Below, one piece after another: positions 36,286 to 48,300 of a DNA stretch of 64,000 nucleotides. The stretch spans positions 12,153,001-12,217,000 of the forward strand of contig NC_071336.1 in the NCBI RefSeq assembly GCF_027744825.2. Reading direction: 5' to 3'. This DNA comes from Synchiropus splendidus. Its lineage: Eukaryota; Chordata; Actinopteri; Syngnathiformes; Callionymidae. The stretch's first letter is position 1. Each line of letters opens with the position of its first letter. The notes under the pieces are model-generated. The model was not told where the DNA came from. It worked only from the letters and a program-made list of their open reading frames with translations, and made no database searches. A program made the position numbers and the translations under genes.

Positions 36286-36568
36286 ATATGTGTGATGATT
36301 TTCAGTGTGGTTTTAGATTTCCAGTGATCATTCCAGTGACTTTTTTGAACAGTAAAAGTATCCATATTACATTATAATGGTGTACTAGATAGTGCCAGTC
36401 ATTACATGGAATGTAGTTCAACACATAGCAGAATAATAATCGAAATGTTGAAATAGTATCTCAAACAAAACATATGAAGAATAGAAATGACTATAAAATG
36501 TGCTCAATAGATTGTGTAGAAAATCATTGATGGTTAAAATATCAGTGTAACTTTCCTTTCCTAAAGAG

Positions 36569-36574
36569 AATAAA
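36569..36574 (+). terminator. Candidate polyadenylation signal of VLIG copy 2
   Basis: AATAAA about 285 bases after the stop codon, a distance similar to the one in copy 1. Confidence 0.6.
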
Positions 36575-36599
36575 GTCGTGAACTTCTTATGTTATGTGG

Positions 36600-38084
36600 C
36601 TAGATACTTTGTTGTTATGTTTTTTTGTTTTTTTTTCCATTGTAATCCATTGTAAATGTAGTATTTCTACCTTTATCAGATTATAATCCAAGCCTGTACT
36701 TGATTCGTGGCTATTTCTTTTACAATAAATCGTGAACTAATGAAAACTTGCACATCATCACTGAAGTTTGTTTTGTTGATTTGATTATGTGCTGTATTCT
36801 TTACAAAGATAAAGACTTTTTTTAACAGACTTAAAAGGCAACAGCAGGCGTCAGCAGTGCGGTAACACGCTCTGGACTCTGTCTGAAGACAAAGCTCTTT
36901 CAGCTCAAAAGTCTGGGATGTGAATACAAGCGAGTTTGGTTTTGGCTGTGGACTTGATCCCAGCTGGAGAGCTGCACCTTGTCTCAGGAAACTCTCCACG
37001 GCTAGAGAGCTTCTCGCCTCTGGCAACTCGGCAGTGCCGGAAACTACATGCAAAGCGCAACTCTACACAAACATGATAAATGCCGGGGAGCAAGGGGTTT
37101 GATCGCTGTTTGGGCAGACAACATTGTACAAAAACAACTTCGCAAACTCCCTGAACATTGAGGTGTGCAGCTGGGAGCTGCAGGAGACTGGTGTTATGGA
37201 GGAGCGCAGCGGACTGGCTCACGATGTGTGCGGATGTTTGATAACTCACGCTTTCGCCTTTATAAGGCTTGTAAACACCTGATTTTATTGACAGACAGAT
37301 TTGCTCAAATGATTAATGCTGCACTCTACAATAACTGTTTTCACTGCTGCGGTCTTGACGCAGGACAGCTGTCTGCATGAGGAGAACAACAAGGAGCCAG
37401 ACGCCTATTCATTATTGACAACTGGATCTGTACTTCCCTGATTCAAATCTGCTTCTGCTGACCTCATACACAAGTGAAAAAAGTAACCTCTCACCCACAC
37501 TGCTCTCACATAAACAAGTGAGAGCTCTCACGCACGCTACTGATAATAGTCTGACACCTCAAACACTTACAAGTGAAAATGTTGCCTTGCACACATACTG
37601 CTGAAGACTTGCATCTTTGAGTGAATGCTTTACTGACCCTTACAACAGGAAGTTTTTTTTTTTCTATTTTGACCATATACCCCTGGACGCAGTAATCCAA
37701 AATAGCTGAGAGACCATGTTTTTTTTCAAACCATTTTCCTGCTCTACAGTTGCAATGTAGCACACATTGAGGACCTTTTGAGAAGAACTCTACAATGTAT
37801 CAACTGTATCAGTCGAGGTGACTTGCAACAAGGTCGACTGTATCATGAGCTTGATCATCACACAGGGACATTGTCTGTGTTATTATTATGCAATACCGGA
37901 ACAGGGTTGAGCCAATCCATGAGAAGTATTTGCTAACAACATGATATGGACTTTTGGAAACCATACTGGCAGAGTATGAGGACACTCAAAGATACAGCAT
38001 TAAAAAAAAGTTACAAAATGTGTGACTTTCTATGTCCAACATGGCTTATGTCACTCCTCACGTGGCCTTTTATCTCTCTTTGAA
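36600..38084. other. Intergenic between VLIG copy 2 and POP7, no gene seen
   Basis: A GC-richer block at 36,840-37,260 has open frames on both strands but no recognised product and no splice support. It could be an unidentified repeat. Confidence 0.4.
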
Positions 38085-38545
38085 ACAATGGGGCTAGAAT
38101 GGGGCCAGCTTACATTGGCGTTGAAAAAAAAAAAAAGTAAAAAGTATTGCCTGAAAAACAGAATATGGGCATTGGAAAAAAGAATATTGACTGAAAAACG
38201 ATATATGCATTGAAAAAAAGTATATTGGCTGAAAAAATAAATATATAAATATATTCTTATTTTTTATTTTAATACCAATCTACTTTCGTTTTCAACCTCT
38301 ATACAAAAATGTTTCAGCCAATTTTTCAATTCCTATATTTTTTTTCAGCCAATATTTTTTTTTTTCAATGCTTATGTTCTTCTTTTCAACCATTATTTTT
38401 TCAATGCCAATGTTCGTCTTTCGAGTTCTCTTCAAGATGGCACTGTTTTAAGGTGGAGGGTGGAGAGGGAGGAGGGGAAGATCGGGGAGTGAGAAGGGGT
38501 GGAGTTTGCGCTGTGTCTGCATGTCATTTGTCGCTGCTGACCTAT
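38085..38545 (+). repeat. Foldback repeat built of GAATATTGGCTGAAAA-type units
   Basis: The left half has repeats of the form (G)AATAT(T)GGCTGAAAAA and GCATTGAAAAAA. The right half carries the reverse complement (TTTTTCAGCCAATATT, TTTTTTCAATGCC), so the element can fold on itself. The GC-richer end (38,400-38,545) recurs at 24,470-24,605 and the left end recurs inverted at 25,808-25,846. No coding capacity. Confidence 0.75.
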
Positions 38546-39690
38546 TTCCAACACTGAATAGCGATGATAGTAGTTCCAGGGTAGAGTATCATTTATATTT
38601 ATTATATAATTAGTGGTAGTGAGTTCATTTTTTTGTATGTTTCGTTTTTGTGTAGTTCATGTACAATTCTTCACCGATCGCCTGGTAAGAAAATAACTTG
38701 CAGACAGATTTCAGGGAAGAAGAGAATGTCCAAAGCCATGCACATGCAGGAACAGACTGTACATTAACAACATGTGTGAACACTGCAATCTGAAGTGGTA
38801 TTTTTTCCTTGCCATAAAATCATGGCAGAATGAGGGACACCAGGGCGCATGCTGTTACCAACCCTGCAGTCCTGCCAATCCTGTTCTCACAACAGATAGA
38901 AGCAGTGAAATCCAATACAGGTGAGCACAACCCTTCACGCCACACATCAGGGCCCCCAATGATCTTCAGCGCCACAAGCCGAGTATTTGTCATTGTAAAC
39001 AGACATACTTATATCATTATATAATAGCACAAAAAGAACATAATAAATATTTTATGATTAGTAACGCATTTCCTAAATGCGCGTCTGCTTCTTTCGATGG
39101 CTCCTCACAGTATGGCACATTCAGTTTGTGTAACTGCTTGTCACAAACGCAATGTGGTTGATCTGACCTTCCGCTCGCAAGACAGCTAAAGAGTGTCCTC
39201 TGGGTTTGTTGTAAAGCTCATTTATTTCTTCATTGGTAAACTGACATTTCTCTGGCAGCGTTCTGGCGTTCTGGTGATGCCTTCATCTGGTTGTTGGCAG
39301 CAAATGCAGTCTGTGAATTGCTACTAAAGTTCACATTTAACTTTAGATGCCCATCAAGAAAATGCCACTTTACCACGCACCTTTTTTTGTGCTGGATTTA
39401 AACCTGCAACCACTATAATCATGAAGCTCATCGTGAGAAAAATACCACTTCAAAATGAATCAAAAATATAAATATAAAACGGAGTAAATCCCGAGCTCTT
39501 GGTTTACTACATAACCCCATTTGTTCATAGCTACAATGCCTTTCGTGAAAACCTGGAATGTACGTAATCTTAAAGTCATAAAAATAAAGAAGAGCCGCTA
39601 AAAGAGAATGTGAGTCCAAACCTCTGACTGGCAGTGAAGTAAGTCGCAGTGACGCCAAATGAAAGGGTTGCAGTTCGCCCTCCTCTGCCG
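38546..39690. other. Intergenic, no gene seen
   Basis: Short frames only. Nothing recognised. Confidence 0.45.
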
Positions 39691-39699
39691 GCAGGTGTC

Positions 39700-40173
39700 A
39701 GTGTCGGGTTACTTTTGTTGCTGGGTGACCGTCATTTATGATAGAAGAAAAAATGCCTAATGTCGTTCGAGCTCCGTAAAAATATTGAAGCCCTCATATG
39801 TAAACCAGATATATTACAGGAAACGTCTCTGGGTAAGATGTTGTGTTTTTAAATGTCTGAACACCACGTGAAATGGGCTGCTACTATCGACGCGTAATCC
39901 TATTTCATGAAACCTAACCACATTGTGGTGTAAGGGAAGTGAAATGGTTACCATCACATTCATTTAGCAGGCTCGTTCCTCGCAGTTATACAGCCCTGTG
40001 TTTTTAACTGAGGCTTATTTCGCAGCAATGACGATGCGTTTGCAGGTCGACGCGGAGAGCTAGCATGTTAGCCTCTGCACACATCTCTCACGCGACTCCC
40101 TTTCAGGTGCAGACTGTCCGTGAGCTGTGCCGGGATTGAAGAAGACCTCGCCTGGACAGTCGCCTTCCTGCAG
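39700..40173 (+). promoter_or_regulatory. POP7: POP7 promoter and non-coding leader exons
   Basis: GC and CpG content rise here. A likely leader exon ends CTGCAG|GTAAAG at 40,173 and is preceded by CCCTTTCAG at about 40,097-40,105. An upstream exon may end TCTCTGG|GTAAGA at 39,832; it contains an ATG at 39,760 with 24 open codons. The leader splices to TGCCTAG|AGCATCC at 40,477. Transcription start sites are not defined by sequence alone. Confidence 0.5.
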
Positions 40174-40487
40174 GTAAAGTCTACCGATTCTGCCCACGCG
40201 AGACTTTGCTCACTACTATGGTTTGAATGTTTTATGTGATACAATGTAGTATTTCAGTCAGTCAGTTTAATGAAGATTTTAGCGGAGTTTAGTTCCAGCA
40301 ACAAATATAAATGAAGCCAATTTGACGCATCAGTCCTCACAACTGACATCTTCCATCCACCTATTTTTATACTTCCCAGTGTATGTACAGCAGATATGTT
40401 TCTTATTCAGTGGGCGTGAATGTGAAAGGCTTTGTGTCTGAAGTTGACATGGTTGTGCTCCTGTGTTCCTGCCTAGAGCATCCAGCG

Positions 40488-40943
40488 ATGACAGAGCAGC
40501 GCCACGCGAGTGTCTCCTCCGTCCCCCAGATGAGCTCATTTCACGGCGACGGTGCCGCCCCAGCGGTGGACATGGACCCGGTTGAGTACACCTTACGGAA
40601 ACGCCTTCCTCGCAAGCTGCCCAAGAGGCGCAATGATGTGTATGTCAACATGAAGACCGACTTCAGGGCTCAGCTGGCCCGCTGCCAGAAGTTACTGGAG
40701 GGCGGGGCACACCGTGAAATCTGCATCCATGGTTTGGGATTGGCCATCAATCGTGCCATCAACATAGCGCTGCAGCTGCAGTCTGGCAGCCAGGGGGCGC
40801 TTCAGCTGGCCGCCAACACTTCCACTGTTGAGTTGGTGGACGACCTGGAGCCTGAGGATCCCGATGAACACGGGGAGCCTCTGACCCGCACCAGGAACAA
40901 CTCTGCCATCCACATTAAGGTGTTCTACCCTGACCCCCAATGA
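40488..40943 (+). CDS. POP7: Ribonuclease P/MRP protein subunit p20 (Rpp20)
   Basis: Encodes 151 aa in one exon, against about 140 in mammals. Strong family signatures: DPVEYTLRKRLP, NDVYVNMKTDFRAQLARCQK, IHGLGLAINRAINIALQLQ, ANTSTVELVDDLEPE and TRNNSAIHIKVF. Rpp20 is an Alba-like protein that pairs with Rpp25. The pair binds the P3 domain of the RNA in nuclear RNase P (tRNA 5' processing) and RNase MRP (rRNA processing). The ATG at 40,488 lies 11 bases after the splice acceptor (AG ends at 40,476) and gives the usual N-terminal length. The upstream in-frame ATG at 40,383 falls in the intron and is rejected. An ATTAAA at 41,340 is a plausible polyadenylation signal. The EPO gene converges on it from the opposite strand. 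Confidence 0.97.
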   Translation: MTEQRHASVSSVPQMSSFHGDGAAPAVDMDPVEYTLRKRLPRKLPKRRNDVYVNMKTDFRAQLARCQKLLEGGAHREICIHGLGLAINRAINIALQLQSGSQGALQLAANTSTVELVDDLEPEDPDEHGEPLTRTRNNSAIHIKVFYPDPQ

Positions 40944-41339
40944 CTGACTGTGATGGAATGAGCTGTTATTGCTCTACTCTGAAGGGATGTGGAGGACTTG
41001 CTACCTCACAGGAAGAAAAGATGTCGGGCGTGTGTACTTGGTCTGTCTCCGTTGTTACAAGAGCGCTCCGGCCGAATCGATGAGTGCGTTGTTTATTTTG
41101 TTATCTGGTTAATGAATGCTAAACCAGATGGACTGCAAACCTGCGTCACTTCAATGAGAAACTGTACTTTCTTTCACGAAGGTAGGATTAGAGAACATGA
41201 CATCGAAAAGCACATTGTGTTTCCGGTGTGAAAGAAATCTATTTATGACTAGTCACCACTGTATTCCTGCTCTGAGTTATGTCTTTATTCTTTATCATTG
41301 TTTAAGTCTGCATGAAAGAATCTTTTGTCCCGGGTCAGT

Positions 41340-41345
41340 ATTAAA
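41340..41345 (+). terminator. POP7: Candidate polyadenylation signal of POP7
   Basis: ATTAAA about 400 bases after the POP7 stop codon, followed by T/GT-rich sequence (CTTGTGTTTC). Confidence 0.4.
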
Positions 41346-41399
41346 CATTGAAACTCTCTCTGCCCTGCACTTGTGTTTCACGTCCACCAGATGGTAGTA

Positions 41400-42334
41400 G
41401 AGATCCATGTTGATTCGTGTGGGGCCTAGCATGCAGGTTGGACCCTCACCTTGATTTTAAGATAATCAAATAACTAACAAGCAATGAAATATTCTGTAAT
41501 ACGTTTGGTTCTCATAAATGAGGCCTTGATGTAATGTCTCTGTCAAATCCTCACATGCCATGTGACGTAGTAGGTACTATGGGAATCGGTGAATGAGTCA
41601 TTGCATCACTTATCTCCACTGATCTGCTTTCCTTAACAAGATTGCGGATAAAACAAACAAACAAACAAAAAAAACCCATTTGTTTGGGTCTCAACAGTTT
41701 TCTTTATCCAACAAAACATTTTCGCTTTTGTAGTTTTTACAGTGCGCAAACATCCTTCACAATCACCATGTCTGGTCACAACTACAATTGACAATTATCT
41801 CCAAGTAGAAATACGGAAGACAGCTCGACGGAGGAAATCAACATGTGCAAGGTTCCCAGAGGAGGCAGCGCCTCCATCCGCGTCACAGGATGTTCCTCTC
41901 ACGAGCTGCCGTGATTGCGTCCCTCTCCTCAAGTGTGGCGCTGGAGATGAAGCAGCCGCTCACGTGACCATCCTGACTGTTATTACGCAGGAAGAAACAA
42001 CAAAAAAAGTGAAGTTGGGGGTGTTTTGTTTGGGAGAGGGGGCAGCAGCAAACACTGAAATAAAAAGTTGTAAAGTAGAAAATCTGTATAAATATTTTCA
42101 AATATATATATATATTAGAAATTCACTTAGAAAAAATCTACAAAAGTTCCAGTGACTAAAGTGGAAAACGTGAGACGATTCCCAGATTCCATACACACAA
42201 TCCCACTCATGCACACACACACACGCACACACACTCTAATTCAAACACACAGAAAGTGCTAAAGCAGTGCCTCAGTTTGGTCAGAGTCCAGGCATCCAAG
42301 ATGAGCCCGGACAAGTTCAGGTTCATGACAGAGT
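41400..42334. other. Intergenic/3' UTR between convergent POP7 and EPO
   Basis: Probably includes the EPO 3' UTR on the minus strand. A (CA)n run lies at 42,211-42,236 and a TA repeat at 42,101-42,116. No canonical AATAAA was found on the minus strand close to the EPO stop. Confidence 0.5.
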
Positions 42335-45300
42335 TCACCCAGCTGGGCTGTGGGCATCTGGCTGACAGGCCTGTGCGCCCTGCATAAGGAGGCGAAGTTT
42401 TCCACGCAAGAAGTTGACATGGACTTCAAGCAACTCGGCTGCACTGGTGACGCTCCAAGTCCCATCCAAGTCTGTGATGCTGTCCGGCGGAGTGTAGTCC
42501 TGAAGAGAGCTCACATTCAGACCACGTGTGGGGTGGGCACAGACTGTTGGACACACCCGTTATTCATGATGCTGACCTGGATGTTGAGGCTGTTCAGCAC
42601 GGCGTTGATGCTCTGTAGGTTGGTGATGGAGTTGTCTACGTGGCTGTGTAGCTCGGTGTTGGTGATGGACGTCCGTAACAAAGTGAGCGCACGCTGAAGA
42701 AGCCATAATCCAGTTTGCACCTCCTGCGATCGCTCGTCGGCCTGGAAACAAGGGGATAATTCACTGAACATAGTTCACACACCTGTGCCAGTCAGACATA
42801 TAGACAAGTATTGGGTTTGTTTTGAAATACAATTTTTAAATGTCCGCTGTTCAGTCATGGTTCTCCACACTTCCCTTGACACATACACAGGTCAAGCTCT
42901 GAGCTGATGGTAAGCAACGGTGAGTTGCAGAACCATTTTGGTTCCCCATGAAATACTTTGTACTTTAAAAGTATAACACGGCAAGTGACAAATTCAATCT
43001 ACAGTACTACCAATTTTAAGTCACACGAGGGCGCTAATGCGTTTGTTAAACAGCCGACCAGTTCCACTGTACACGTTTATTAAACACTTTGTCGAGAATG
43101 AATGAATGTTTATTTCAATCTCCTGTAATACATTGTAATTACATTTATGTTTGTATGACTGACATCTCTCCACAATGTATAGCTTTGCCACATTACTGAT
43201 GCGTAACATACTGTGCAGTTAATATTTCTTTTTTACACAGGAAAGAAGATGAGTTCTAATGATTACTGCCACTTATTCCCTGCTTTCCCGTGCAGAGAAC
43301 AGAATATTGCACCCTGGGCCTTTTCTCATGGTCATTTGCTTTACCCACGCAGCAAGATCTCCTCTGGAGAGCCACGGGTCTTGATGAGAGCACTGTGTTT
43401 GAACAGGAATGAAGGATGGGAATCAGTCAGTTCTTACCTTTTTTGTCTCCCACACTTCGAAGTCCACCTTGGTTTGTGGAACAGTGACGGACGCTGTCAA
43501 ACTGCATTCTTCCCTACACGACTTCTGCAGAACCAGAGGACAGGAGTCAGAGTTCTTCAACTCCTTTTAAATGACTACATGAATAAAACAGTAGCGCAGT
43601 CCTTACGTACCATAGCGACTTCGGCGTCTCGTGCTTCCTTGATGAATCCATTCAGTACTCTCAGGTCACAGATGGGTCTGAGGGGGGTTGGCAGGCTAGG
43701 ATGAGTCCACTCCAGCAGTATTAACAGCAAGGCTATCAGTCCTGCAGGGACACAAAGCCAGCCACAAGTCCTCAGTGTTTGTTTTTGCTTGTAAATTTAG
43801 AACATCAACAATAACATTTTCACACAGACGGTTACGTTTTTGATGACTCAGGACTCAAACCTGCGACCCTGACAAGGTCACAGCACTCTGAACCCTCACT
43901 GACGCCATCAAGTAAATGAGAATCTAAAATGAACTAAAGGCACGTCACATGGCTTTGGACATCAGAACAGAATGACCAACCAGAGCTAGGTCTGCACACG
44001 GTAGCTGAACTCTGTTCACTTGAAAACCCATCTGTGGCAGCATGAAGAGTCGTACTACTGAGAAACAATACACACCGTCTGAGAGCACCACAACATCATG
44101 CTACTGCTAAACAATCACATGATAGCACAGGCCCCTGGGTCTGCCACACAACATGTGAACTTCACATCGTATTAATGCATTTTGATCCTCATGATGGAGG
44201 GTTAAATTCTCCATTTTTCCACCGTCAAGATCGTACACTTGAGTCACAGTGTGTGTTACGCTTGTTCCCACGTTGGATCCACTTCTTCAAGCTAAACGGT
44301 GCTGAGTGTTCTCCTTCCTGCCGCTTCACCTACAAAGCTTTGAGAACAGAAATTCAGATCCATGTTGAACTTCTAAGCAAACAGAACAAAAATCTCAGTT
44401 ATCCAAATCTCAAATCAAAAACTGTGAAGCTCACACGGCAATGCAATTCCAGAGTGATCGGTTCTCCCTTGAAACCAACACTCCCAGGTGAATAGGTATC
44501 GGATTCACAAGCTTTCCAAATGTGCACACATCAAACGGTGCCCCTTCTTGGAAAGAGAGCCCACCAGTCAGGTCTTTGGCGCCGTTCCAGACTTTCTCAG
44601 AACGCGAGAGAGACTTGTAAGCCATAAACACCCACTCAACACATCCATCTTCCGATCATTCATTTGGGGTTGGCAAATGTTGGCACTTTGACCTCCACAG
44701 TGCAGTAATATTGTCGACTGACCGCAACCACTGCCCCTGTAGTTCTTTACAGCCTCTCCACAGCTACATGGGCTTGTGTCCACCCATGATAAACGCACAG
44801 CTCTAAAGGGCACCCGCCTTTCTTTCCTGATGTGTCGAACGATTCTAGTGATGCCATCCAACAGTCCTCTCTGACATTCAGGCAGAGTTTCAAGGGAATG
44901 CATTTAAGGCCTGCTGCAGCTGACAACCTTGAACCGTTTCTCCATCAGAATTTGTGTTTTTTCAACGTGTTTATATGAAAGAGAGAGGGTCACCGATCAG
45001 TCTGAATCGTGTGGGTGTCTTCATGTGCCATGAAGCCAGTAACATCGCTGCTTGACTGACATTTACAATGACACTGGAGGACATGCACTTTGTAGCCCAT
45101 AATGGAGATACATCATTGGCTGTCAAAGTCATTTCCTCCAGTGCACTGGTTGAACTTACAGGAAGTGTTAGCGGCGTCACAGTGGGGTCTGCTGCTTATT
45201 TAGTAACTCAGATACCACTTCTAAGAATCACGCACTCTGGAAACCCGCTCTGCGAACACGCCATGAGTGTGAGACCGTCTCCCCTAGTGAAGGTCATGTG

Positions 45301-48300
45301 GGCACGGAGCCTTCGCCACACACTGAATGCGCTCATTCACAGCAGGAAGAGCATGACGCAGATGGATGACAGATGATTCAGATGATTCTCAGTGGAAGAC
45401 GGGTCACTCACAGGTTAACTGAAAGCTATCACAAGCTGAAAATCCCTCCCTGGTGGTCATTTTATGAATGATGATCTCACCGAATTTGTGGTCATATTCA
45501 CTTTTTTTTTTTCTTCACTTGCACTCCTAAGCCAAACCACTAACGTTTATGTAAACCCATGCACATGTGCAGTATCTCCTAGTCCAGCACAGGGTTGTTT
45601 ATGCACAGTTGTAACACTAACCACCATGTCAACAGTGAATGAATGGATTTTATAGATGGAAAGAGTGCTTTTCATTCAGTTATATTTGTAATCACTGTCT
45701 TTCATTTCCTCTCTATTCATTTTGTGCAATGACCTTTTGGCAAGTAGGTTTCATGGGGGTTTGACAAGCAGCGGATGCTGTACTTAATAAATGAATTGAA
45801 CAAACCGATTCAATTTGGTTGTTTTGTTCATTGTTTCACTTTTAATGTTGTAGTCGGTTGATGACCTCATGCCTCAAGTGGTCCTGCTTACCTCTGGGGA
45901 TTTTTGAAACAATATGGCAACCATGAACGTTAGAATCATGAACGACAACTTATAACATGGTTTCTAATGAGCACAATTTGAGATAATTGTGTTATTCATA
46001 ATAACACTATGCAGTGTGGTTAGGTGAGTGTTTCTAACTACATAAAGCTAAGTCCACAACTTATTATACTTAATAAACATTGACATAATTCACCATAAAT
46101 CAGTATGAACATTCAAAACACCTTCTATAAAGCCTTATTAATACATTCCGATTCCTTACGAAGGTACTATTAATGCATTACAGATGAGAGATTAATATTA
46201 ATTTCTAAGATCACATACTCAAAAAGTAGCTTCTGATCAAAACATTTTTGGTTTTGTTCAGTTAAAGTTCAAATGATGGTTGCATCGCTGAAAAAAGCCA
46301 TTGTTAAGAACGACAATGACTGCAACAGTGGTCGACGTTGAGCGCTCTCTAGTTGGCACGGCATGTTTGCGGCATAGACATAGGTACATCCTGGCTATAG
46401 CTTGAAAGAATAACTTAATCCACTGGGCCTTTGTAGCAGGGTCTTTAAGACAGGCGAATATGTGGATGAAAAACATGCAAAAGTAAACCAGGGAACCTTT
46501 AAGAGCTATTCAAAAGACTGGCATTCAAGTCGTCTGGTATTCATTGACACCGTCATTGACAACTAGTTCACAAACATCCCACAATTGGTTTCTAGCCGTT
46601 TTCAGAAAGAAAAGCCCAGCTAGTGCTAAGCTAGAGCCATGACAATTCTTCTGCATGTTCTGGACAGATAATGTATTTTGACCTAATAAATGAACACTGA
46701 ATTAGAATCTAAGCTGCTACAAATACCTACAACCAATTAAAATATAATGTAACTATGATACACATCTTGCTCTCGCAAGTTCAGCATATGTAAACATCCA
46801 TTGGTTAGAAAAGTTGGACATACAGGGTAGGTCCCCACCACACATTTCATCTTCAAAAGCTGGAGGCTAGATACACATGGTTCCGCACATTTCGTTTCGC
46901 GATCAATAAATGAGCGCTCAAAATATTAAACCACCAGATCTCTGTCACTAATCCAAATAGTCCGGTCATCCACCAGTCGAGTATCTCCCACCACACCACT
47001 GCACAGCTTCCCATAGTAGCCAGAACCCTGAGACTCGTCTTGAGCGCTGTGCCCCATCCCCACCCACTTCCTGTTCCCTCACTGAGAACCTAACCATGAT
47101 CAAGGACTCAACCTCACTATCTTGACCCCAAAATGGTGCTATGAGCACAACACACTATTAGTCTAGTTGAGATTGGCAACATGGCTCAATTCTTCCACAC
47201 TGATGGTTAATGCACGTTTGTAAGCTGCTCTCAGCCAAAGCGTCTCCCAAATGACCTGCAATGTCACGAACAAGTGAACTCCCACTCCAGGTGCTATTGC
47301 AAGCATTTAGATGCAAACTTGGAAACAAACAACACTATTTCAGGAAACATTTCTGGCAAGGACGTGGATGACCAGTCTAGATGAGCGTATGAAGCCTCAT
47401 GAAACACGGTCATAATTTTCAGAGCCCACTAGATGGCACTCTCTGCTCTAAAATATATGGATTTCAACAACCATTAAAATGAAATCCCACATCATTTTTA
47501 AACCAAGAGCATCACCGACTGAGCTCTGAAACTGAGGACACTGTTTCATGAAGCCTCATCAGCACATCACTACTGTAGACACCAATAACCACAGACCATC
47601 TTTTCAGATGAGGGGAGTTTGAGGAAAGACCTTTCCCTGATGTTTTTCCTGACTTTTGTTTGCACCAACATAGGAATCAAACTCAAACACAGACGGGACA
47701 CACACAAACAAACAAAAAAAGGTGTAAAAACAAGCCTCCACTATTGCAGTGCACGATGGGACTCAAATTCAGACTCCTCATTATTGACAAGAATTTATAA
47801 GAAATGGTTAGGTACAGTTGTGGGTAAACAAAGTGAGAGAAAGCTTTGGAAGCTATATGACAGTGATATAACTTTCCTGCTCGGTTCTCTGTTGCACTCA
47901 ACAGAAGTTGTAAGCGAGTAGAGGTTATGGGCTTGGTGAAGGGGACTCTGCACTTTTCCTGTCACAGTGCCAGTAAAAATATAGGACAAGTTGGTGCAGA
48001 TAATTCTCTCAGTTAGTTGTGGTAGCTGCAGGTGCAGAGAAGAGACCAGGTGATGAATGTTTAGACGCGTACCAGCACCGTAGCTTTCCCCTTCACTTCG
48101 TGCTTCTTCAGTTGTCACAGGAAATACATTTACTCATGGGCACTCAAGACTATGGCATATACATTATGTGGTAGGCCTTCAGTTGGCGGCCACACACTCA
48201 TTTCCATAGTGGAGGGTAGAGTGAGAAGAGCACACATCCCTGAACGGCTGACCACCACCATCACCATCATATTGGGATGTGATGTTTCTCAGCTAGTCCA

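Noticed and set aside
31585..36365. Minus-strand frames up to 154 codons
   Set aside because: Antisense shadows of VLIG copy 2; no independent splice or start logic.
40383..40487. Upstream in-frame ATG extending POP7 by 35 residues
   Set aside because: It lies before a good splice acceptor (TTCCTGCCTAG) and the extra residues do not resemble Rpp20; it is intronic.
42350..42697. 115-codon plus-strand frame
   Set aside because: Antisense to EPO exons 4 and 5.
43213..43704. 163-codon plus-strand frame
   Set aside because: It is the reverse of EPO exons 2 and 3 and the intron between them. The EPO exons have proper splice sites and known domains.
43870..43915. Closer EPO first exon with ATG GCG TCA followed by GTGAGG
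   Set aside because: The donor would leave phase 0, which does not fit the phase-1 start of exon 2.
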